From: Lachnospiraceae bacterium UBA3643
Lineage (GTDB): Bacteria > Bacillota > Clostridia > Lachnospirales > Lachnospiraceae
Reading direction: 5' to 3'
NCBI GenBank assembly: GCA_002373855.1
Contig: DFKO01000168.1
Location: forward strand, 1 to 8,905
DNA: 8,905 nucleotides
In this document: one piece after another, positions 5,073 to 8,905 of the stretch
Layout: each line of letters opens with the position of its first letter
Numbering within the stretch: position 1 is the stretch's first letter
The notes under the pieces: model-generated
Database searches by the model: none
Seen by the model: the letters and a program-made list of their open reading frames with translations, nothing else
What the model was told of the DNA's origin: nothing
Program-made: the position numbers and the translations under genes

Positions 5073-5990
5073 TTACAAATTTACATCCATCTTTGCAAAA
5101 TGCCTGCCGCCAAGCCCTTTTTCTATTACATTATCCCATTTCTCAAAATCCGTAAACGCGTCCTCCGAAGGTACACCGTTTAGAAAATCGAGCATAGGCT
5201 CTCTTGTTTCATCTTTATGATTCCCCAGAATATGAAGTGCTGTCTTTCTAAGGTCAGACAGATCCTTCCTGCTATTTCCAAGGAGTAAAGCTGCGCTTTT
5301 TTTCTCGGCGCTCCACCAGTGTCCCATTAATACTGCATGGTGACTGAAGGGATTGATCCATACAGAATCTGCACTTATGCCACCATGAACTAGATTGCTG
5401 TAATCAAGTACACAGCATATATTTTCAAGTCTCGATATTATCCATGCTACATGCTCCGGAGTAAAGCTTCCGAACATTGACAGAGGGAAAAGGTTTTCCT
5501 GACGTTTAAAGGCAAGCATCCTGCTACCGTCATCAAGGTCATAAGATCCTGTAAATGAGGGGAAACAGTCATTTAATCCTTTTACATCGGCAGGAGGAAA
5601 TTCAAGACTCTTTATGCCCGAAATCATTTTGTCAGCCTTGTCTTTATCAGCCTTGGGAAATATAAAGATTGCGTTGCTTTTTGTGAGGTATCCCTCCACA
5701 CCGTCATCGTTAAATGAATACAGATATCTGATGGTTACATCATTTCCGTCAGCCAGGACTTTGCCGGTTTCCTCAGCATGATCCCACAATCTGTCCTCAC
5801 GGCCTGTGCCGTCGACCTTCTCATCATGAATTCCCTTAAAGTAGTTTAAGAGATTCTTTCTGAAAACCCTGTAATCCTCAAATTCTTTATCCTGAAAGAA
5901 ATGTTTGCTTCCGCAAAATTCACAGTACAGTCCACCGCTGCCGTCAACTGACATCTCGCCGCCACAATTTTTACATTTGTAACTGAGCAT
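5073..5990 (-). CDS. Zinc-ribbon protein with degenerate protein-kinase-like domain (pseudokinase)
   Basis: A 305-residue soluble protein. The N-terminus has two CxxC knuckles (Cys6/Cys9 and Cys23/Cys26), a zinc ribbon. The remainder has kinase-like landmarks: a helix (VAWIISRLENICCVLDYSN, 181-199) followed by LVHGGISADSVWINP (200-214), which lines up with the catalytic loop HRDxKxxN, and VLMGHWW (220-226), which lines up with DFG. His202 is kept, but the catalytic Asp position is Gly204 and the DFG Asp position is Leu221, so phosphotransfer is unlikely. I infer a signalling or scaffold pseudokinase that may sense metal or redox state through its ribbon. The kinase relation is by motif and predicted order, not by alignment, and is moderate. 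The ATG is preceded by AAGGGGG. It is first in the cassette, 27 bp after ddl. Confidence 0.65.
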   Translation of the reverse strand: MLSYKCKNCGGEMSVDGSGGLYCEFCGSKHFFQDKEFEDYRVFRKNLLNYFKGIHDEKVDGTGREDRLWDHAEETGKVLADGNDVTIRYLYSFNDDGVEGYLTKSNAIFIFPKADKDKADKMISGIKSLEFPPADVKGLNDCFPSFTGSYDLDDGSRMLAFKRQENLFPLSMFGSFTPEHVAWIISRLENICCVLDYSNLVHGGISADSVWINPFSHHAVLMGHWWSAEKKSAALLLGNSRKDLSDLRKTALHILGNHKDETREPMLDFLNGVPSEDAFTDFEKWDNVIEKGLGGRHFAKMDVNL

Positions 5991-6017
5991 ATATTCCCCC
6001 TTTTTTAATAATATGAT

Positions 6018-7199
6018 TTATACCTTCTTGCCTTTTGCACCACCAAAGCTTGCGGAGTTTAATATATTCGTATCGAAAGTAAATGTCAGATTAGATTCTG
6101 TCCTGGCACGCTTAAGAGCAAGTCCTATCATGCGGTCGAGGAGTTCTTTGTACGGAACACCTACAGGTTCCCAGAGATAAAATGCCAGAGAACCCGGTAT
6201 TGTATTTATCTCATTAAAGTAAAGTTTACCGTCTTCTTCATCGATCATGAAATCTATACGGGATACACCGTTGCAGCCAAGGGCCTTAAAGGATTTAACT
6301 GCCATCTCCCGTACTTCCTCTCTCTTTTCGGGAGTGAGTTCTGCGGGAATCTTTCTTGATACGCTTGCCATACCTTTTGACCCGCTACCCTTTGCATTGC
6401 TTACATATTTATCTTCATAGCTTAATATATCCTTGGTATGAAGGGGTTCTTCGCATTCAGATGCGATTGCTTCATTTTCATCACCCAGTACTGAGCAGTT
6501 GATTTCTCTTAATTTGCTTATGGCATGTTCCGCCAGAACCTTTGTTGCATATTTAAATGCATCATCAACAGCCGATGTCAGCTCAACACGGTTTTTAGCC
6601 ACGCTGATACCTACGCTTGAACCGAGGTTAACGGGCTTAATGATCACCGGATATCCGATACCTGTCTCGATTTTCTCAACCAGACTGTCCATATCTGCAT
6701 AATCAGATAGTGTAAATATCTTTGCGTCAAGAACGGGTACGCCGGCCTCCTTTAATATCATCTTCATGATGTACTTATCCATTCCGACAGCTGATGCGGT
6801 CACATCACATCCTACAAAAGGTATGCCTATTGTCTTTAAATATCCCTGGAGGGCACCGTCCTCAACATTTGTACCGTGAACCACAGGGAATACCACATCT
6901 ATATCAATGCTCAGATTTTTGCCGAATTTCTTTTGAGGATACTGAACGAGGCTGACACTGTCACCTGTATTTATCATGATGACTCTGGTCGAAGATGATA
7001 CAAGACTGTTTATATCTTTATAAGATTCGATCTTGCCAATGTTTTCGCCTACATACATCTCGTTTTTCTTGGTCATGTAAACAGGGATTACATCATATTT
7101 TTCCGTATCCATACTTAAATATGCCTGAAGTCCGGATATTACCGATACCTCGTGCTCAACGCTTTTTCCGCCAAACAGCATTGCAACTTTAGTTTTCAC
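6018..7199 (-). CDS. ddl: D-alanine--D-alanine ligase family protein
   Basis: An ATP-grasp ligase that makes the D-Ala-D-Ala dipeptide for peptidoglycan. Key segments are LFGGKSVEHEVS (8-19; Glu15 matches E. coli DdlB Glu15), FPVVHGTNVEDGALQG (104-119), VIIKPVNLGSSVGIS (185-199; the Ser corresponds to DdlB Ser150), YEDKYVSN (261-268; Lys264-Tyr265 match Lys215-Tyr216, arguing for D-Ala rather than the D-lactate acceptor of VanA types), and RIDFM...FNEINTIPG with metal ligands Asp316, Glu330 and Asn332. At 393 residues it is longer than most Ddl proteins (about 305-360) owing to insertions and a C-terminal tail (about 368-393). The position of DdlB Ser281 appears to be Tyr341. The start is GTG at 7199, supported by AAAGGAG 8 nt upstream that overlaps the stop of the MurF-like gene; the next in-frame ATG (residue 7) would break the first strand. 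Confidence 0.92.
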   Translation of the reverse strand: MKTKVAMLFGGKSVEHEVSVISGLQAYLSMDTEKYDVIPVYMTKKNEMYVGENIGKIESYKDINSLVSSSTRVIMINTGDSVSLVQYPQKKFGKNLSIDIDVVFPVVHGTNVEDGALQGYLKTIGIPFVGCDVTASAVGMDKYIMKMILKEAGVPVLDAKIFTLSDYADMDSLVEKIETGIGYPVIIKPVNLGSSVGISVAKNRVELTSAVDDAFKYATKVLAEHAISKLREINCSVLGDENEAIASECEEPLHTKDILSYEDKYVSNAKGSGSKGMASVSRKIPAELTPEKREEVREMAVKSFKALGCNGVSRIDFMIDEEDGKLYFNEINTIPGSLAFYLWEPVGVPYKELLDRMIGLALKRARTESNLTFTFDTNILNSASFGGAKGKKV

Positions 7200-7213
7200 T
7201 TTTGTTTGCTCCT

Positions 7214-8782
7214 TTAATTGTAATTATCAGGCAGGTCATTTTCCAAAAGGATATACTTATGTCCCTGTCCCTTTATTGTATATGCATATGCAAGTGCATC
7301 CTCAAGTTTGTCATATACAAGACATTTATCTGCATCAAACCCTTTTTCCAGCACGCCCTTACGGATAGGCTCTGTATGTTTTCTGCCTACCAGCAGGATG
7401 TAATCGCAGCAGTCTGCCGCGTATGTTCCGAATTTGTAATTATACTCTTCTTCCTTATCACCCAGCTCTACCATACCCGGTGTCACGAGTATCCTGATAC
7501 CGTCAAACATTTTGAGAGTTGTGGCAGCTGCTTTCGATCCGACGGGATTTGAATTATAAGCATCGTCAATGATTGTGACAAGGCCGTTCTCTCTCATCTG
7601 CATCCTGTGCTCCACAGGCTCGAGACGCCTCACAGGTACTACCAGCTCCTTAAGTGTCATACCCATGCTATGTGCCACGGCAAGTGCGCCAACAACATTT
7701 ATGACATTATGGGCACCGATCAGTCTCATCTGATAGCGCTGTTTTTCTCCGTCAGGAGTTACGAGAGTAAAGTCTGTTCCGAACTGGGATACAGCAATAT
7801 CCTCAGCCCTATAGCCCTCTCCGTCCTTTTCAGACAAATATAATATTTTATTATCATATTCGTCTGCCTTCTCGCGGATGTACTCATTATCACCGTTTAG
7901 AAATACCTTACTGTCCTTTGGTACCGCATCCGCAAGTTCAAACTTGGTCTTCTTAATGTTTTCCATATTAAAGAATGTCTCGAGATGCTGGGGGCCTACT
8001 GATGTGATGACACCCATATCAGGATGGACCATATCACATATTTCTTTTATCTCTCCTACACGCCTTGCTCCCATCTCGCATATAAATATCTCATGGGTTG
8101 GCTTTAAATAATTTCGTACTGTAATCGTCACGCCAAGTGGTGTATTAAAATTGCCCGGAGTTACAAGCACATTAAACTTTTCAGACAGAAGAGTCTTTAA
8201 AAAGAACTTCATACTTGTCTTGCCATAGCTACCTGTTACACCTATTATCTTTAACCCCTTTGCTTCCCGGAGTTTCTTTTTTGCATCATTAATATAATAA
8301 TTGCTGATGCATGCCTCTATCGGATGATTGATGATATTGGCGATGATATTCATACAGAGCTGGGCTGAGATGAGTATCATAAATACGCCTGTCAGATATT
8401 CGTATCCCGCAAATATCCATGTGAGCGCGATTACTGCAGCCGTAATGATTATTATGGCCGCGATCATCCGCTTTACCCTGGCTGTATAGACCAGTTTCTT
8501 TTTTGTATTCATCCTCCGCATTGCGCGGTAGACGATTATATCAAGATACAGTGTCAGATATATGATTATATCGATGAAAAGGACGGGGAATATGATTCTG
8601 AGTATTCCAAGCACCAGCCCGAATCCAAGGAGCCACTGTCTGCGTATATTTTTCTTTATCCAGTTAATATGCTCATCGTTTTTGTATCCGTTTAGCTGAA
8701 ACATATGCATGTTCAGCCTCATGGTCAAAAAGAGGGCATACAGCGACAGTATCGCCGCTATGATAGTTCTGATTATCATCAT
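7214..8782 (-). CDS. Membrane-anchored MurF-like Mur ligase
   Basis: A 522-residue protein in two parts. Residues 1-150 hold about four hydrophobic helices (roughly 1-20, 50-85, 104-126, 128-150) separated by basic segments such as MRRMNTKKK. Residues 175-522 are the Mur ligase central and C-terminal domains: P-loop GVTGSYGKTS (181-190), NTPLGVT, EMGAR (236-240), GPQHLETF (263-270), IKKTKFEL with Lys280 at the usual carbamylated-lysine place, AHNVINVVGALAVA, EHRMQ (391-395) and DDAYNSNP (406-413), the last a MurF-type signature. MurF adds D-Ala-D-Ala to UDP-MurNAc-tripeptide, and the adjacent ddl makes that dipeptide. The classical N-terminal UDP-binding domain is absent and replaced by membrane helices, so the acceptor may be lipid-linked or different. 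It starts 6 bp after the hydrolase gene, whose TAA lies in the AAGGACAG ribosome binding site. Confidence 0.85.
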   Translation of the reverse strand: MMIIRTIIAAILSLYALFLTMRLNMHMFQLNGYKNDEHINWIKKNIRRQWLLGFGLVLGILRIIFPVLFIDIIIYLTLYLDIIVYRAMRRMNTKKKLVYTARVKRMIAAIIIITAAVIALTWIFAGYEYLTGVFMILISAQLCMNIIANIINHPIEACISNYYINDAKKKLREAKGLKIIGVTGSYGKTSMKFFLKTLLSEKFNVLVTPGNFNTPLGVTITVRNYLKPTHEIFICEMGARRVGEIKEICDMVHPDMGVITSVGPQHLETFFNMENIKKTKFELADAVPKDSKVFLNGDNEYIREKADEYDNKILYLSEKDGEGYRAEDIAVSQFGTDFTLVTPDGEKQRYQMRLIGAHNVINVVGALAVAHSMGMTLKELVVPVRRLEPVEHRMQMRENGLVTIIDDAYNSNPVGSKAAATTLKMFDGIRILVTPGMVELGDKEEEYNYKFGTYAADCCDYILLVGRKHTEPIRKGVLEKGFDADKCLVYDKLEDALAYAYTIKGQGHKYILLENDLPDNYN

Positions 8783-8788
8783 CTGTCC

Positions 8789-8905
8789 TTATAATTTAAA
8801 ATACGATTTCATAATACCGGCAAAAACTCTGGGATTTTCAAGAAATGAGAAGTGTCCTGTACCCGGTATCACAGCCAGGCCCGAATCGGGTATCATCTCA
8901 TCCAT
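8789..8905 (-). CDS. Alpha/beta hydrolase, C-terminal end only
   Basis: Only the last 38 codons are in the window. They contain PGTGHFSFLENP, where G-T-G-H-F matches the segment holding the catalytic histidine of alpha/beta hydrolases, followed by VFAGIMKSYF, the usual terminal helix. The upstream part, including the nucleophile elbow, is beyond the edge, so the substrate is unknown. The ATG at 8905 coincides with the window end and should not be read as the start, because the fold needs some 200 or more residues before it. It is the upstream partner of the MurF-like gene, 6 bp away, in one transcription unit. Confidence 0.75.
   Translation of the reverse strand: MDEMIPDSGLAVIPGTGHFSFLENPRVFAGIMKSYFKL

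Noticed and set aside
6018..8782. A vancomycin-resistance (D-Ala-D-Lac or D-Ala-D-Ser) gene pair
   Set aside because: No VanH, VanX, VanT or two-component genes are visible, and the Lys-Tyr of the omega-loop region favours ordinary D-Ala-D-Ala synthesis.

Overview
The window looks like chromosome of a motile, anaerobic Firmicute, most likely a Lachnospiraceae relative (Butyrivibrio/Roseburia/Eubacterium type). The reasons are a flagellin with Lachnospiraceae-like conserved ends, a moderately AT-rich composition, strong AGGAGG-type ribosome binding sites, and a clostridial-style long D-Ala-D-Ala ligase next to a membrane-anchored MurF-like ligase. I infer the taxon from protein sequence character alone. 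All convincing protein genes are on the minus strand, so the window reads biologically from right to left.

Right part (8905 down to 2904): six tightly packed genes look like one transcription unit. They are the C-terminal end of an alpha/beta hydrolase, a MurF-type ligase whose UDP-binding N-domain is replaced by membrane helices, a D-Ala-D-Ala ligase with a GTG start, a zinc-ribbon/pseudokinase protein, a VWA-domain protein, and a divergent adenylosuccinate-synthetase (PurA) paralogue. Gaps are 2 to 27 bp. The first three belong to envelope/peptidoglycan biology. The last three form a separate-looking cassette: metal-binding sensor-like pseudokinase, VWA scaffold, and a nucleotide ligase whose guanine-specifying residues are changed. 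This cassette is the best candidate for an undescribed system.

Middle (about 2500 to 2910): downstream of the PurA paralogue lies a compact plus-strand unit with a -35/-10 promoter of 17-bp spacing, about 93 nt of RNA with three hairpins, and a very clean intrinsic terminator. It encodes no convincing protein and looks like a free-standing small RNA convergent with the operon. Next to it is a decayed second copy of the junction between the VWA gene and the PurA paralogue: the last codons of one and the first 68 codons of the other (59 of 68 residues identical).

Left part (2495 down to 1): a complete flagellin gene with its own extended -10 promoter and an unusual Cys-Cys-X-Cys cluster in the variable domain; a run of three back-to-back hairpins after it; a lipoprotein start running into an unrelated C-terminal gene fragment in another frame; and the N-terminal 170 codons of a Fic-family protein with an autoinhibitory motif, preceded by a promoter overlapped by a palindrome and direct repeats. 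This left end has the patchwork look of accessory DNA. No rRNA, tRNA, CRISPR array, integrase or intact insertion sequence was seen.
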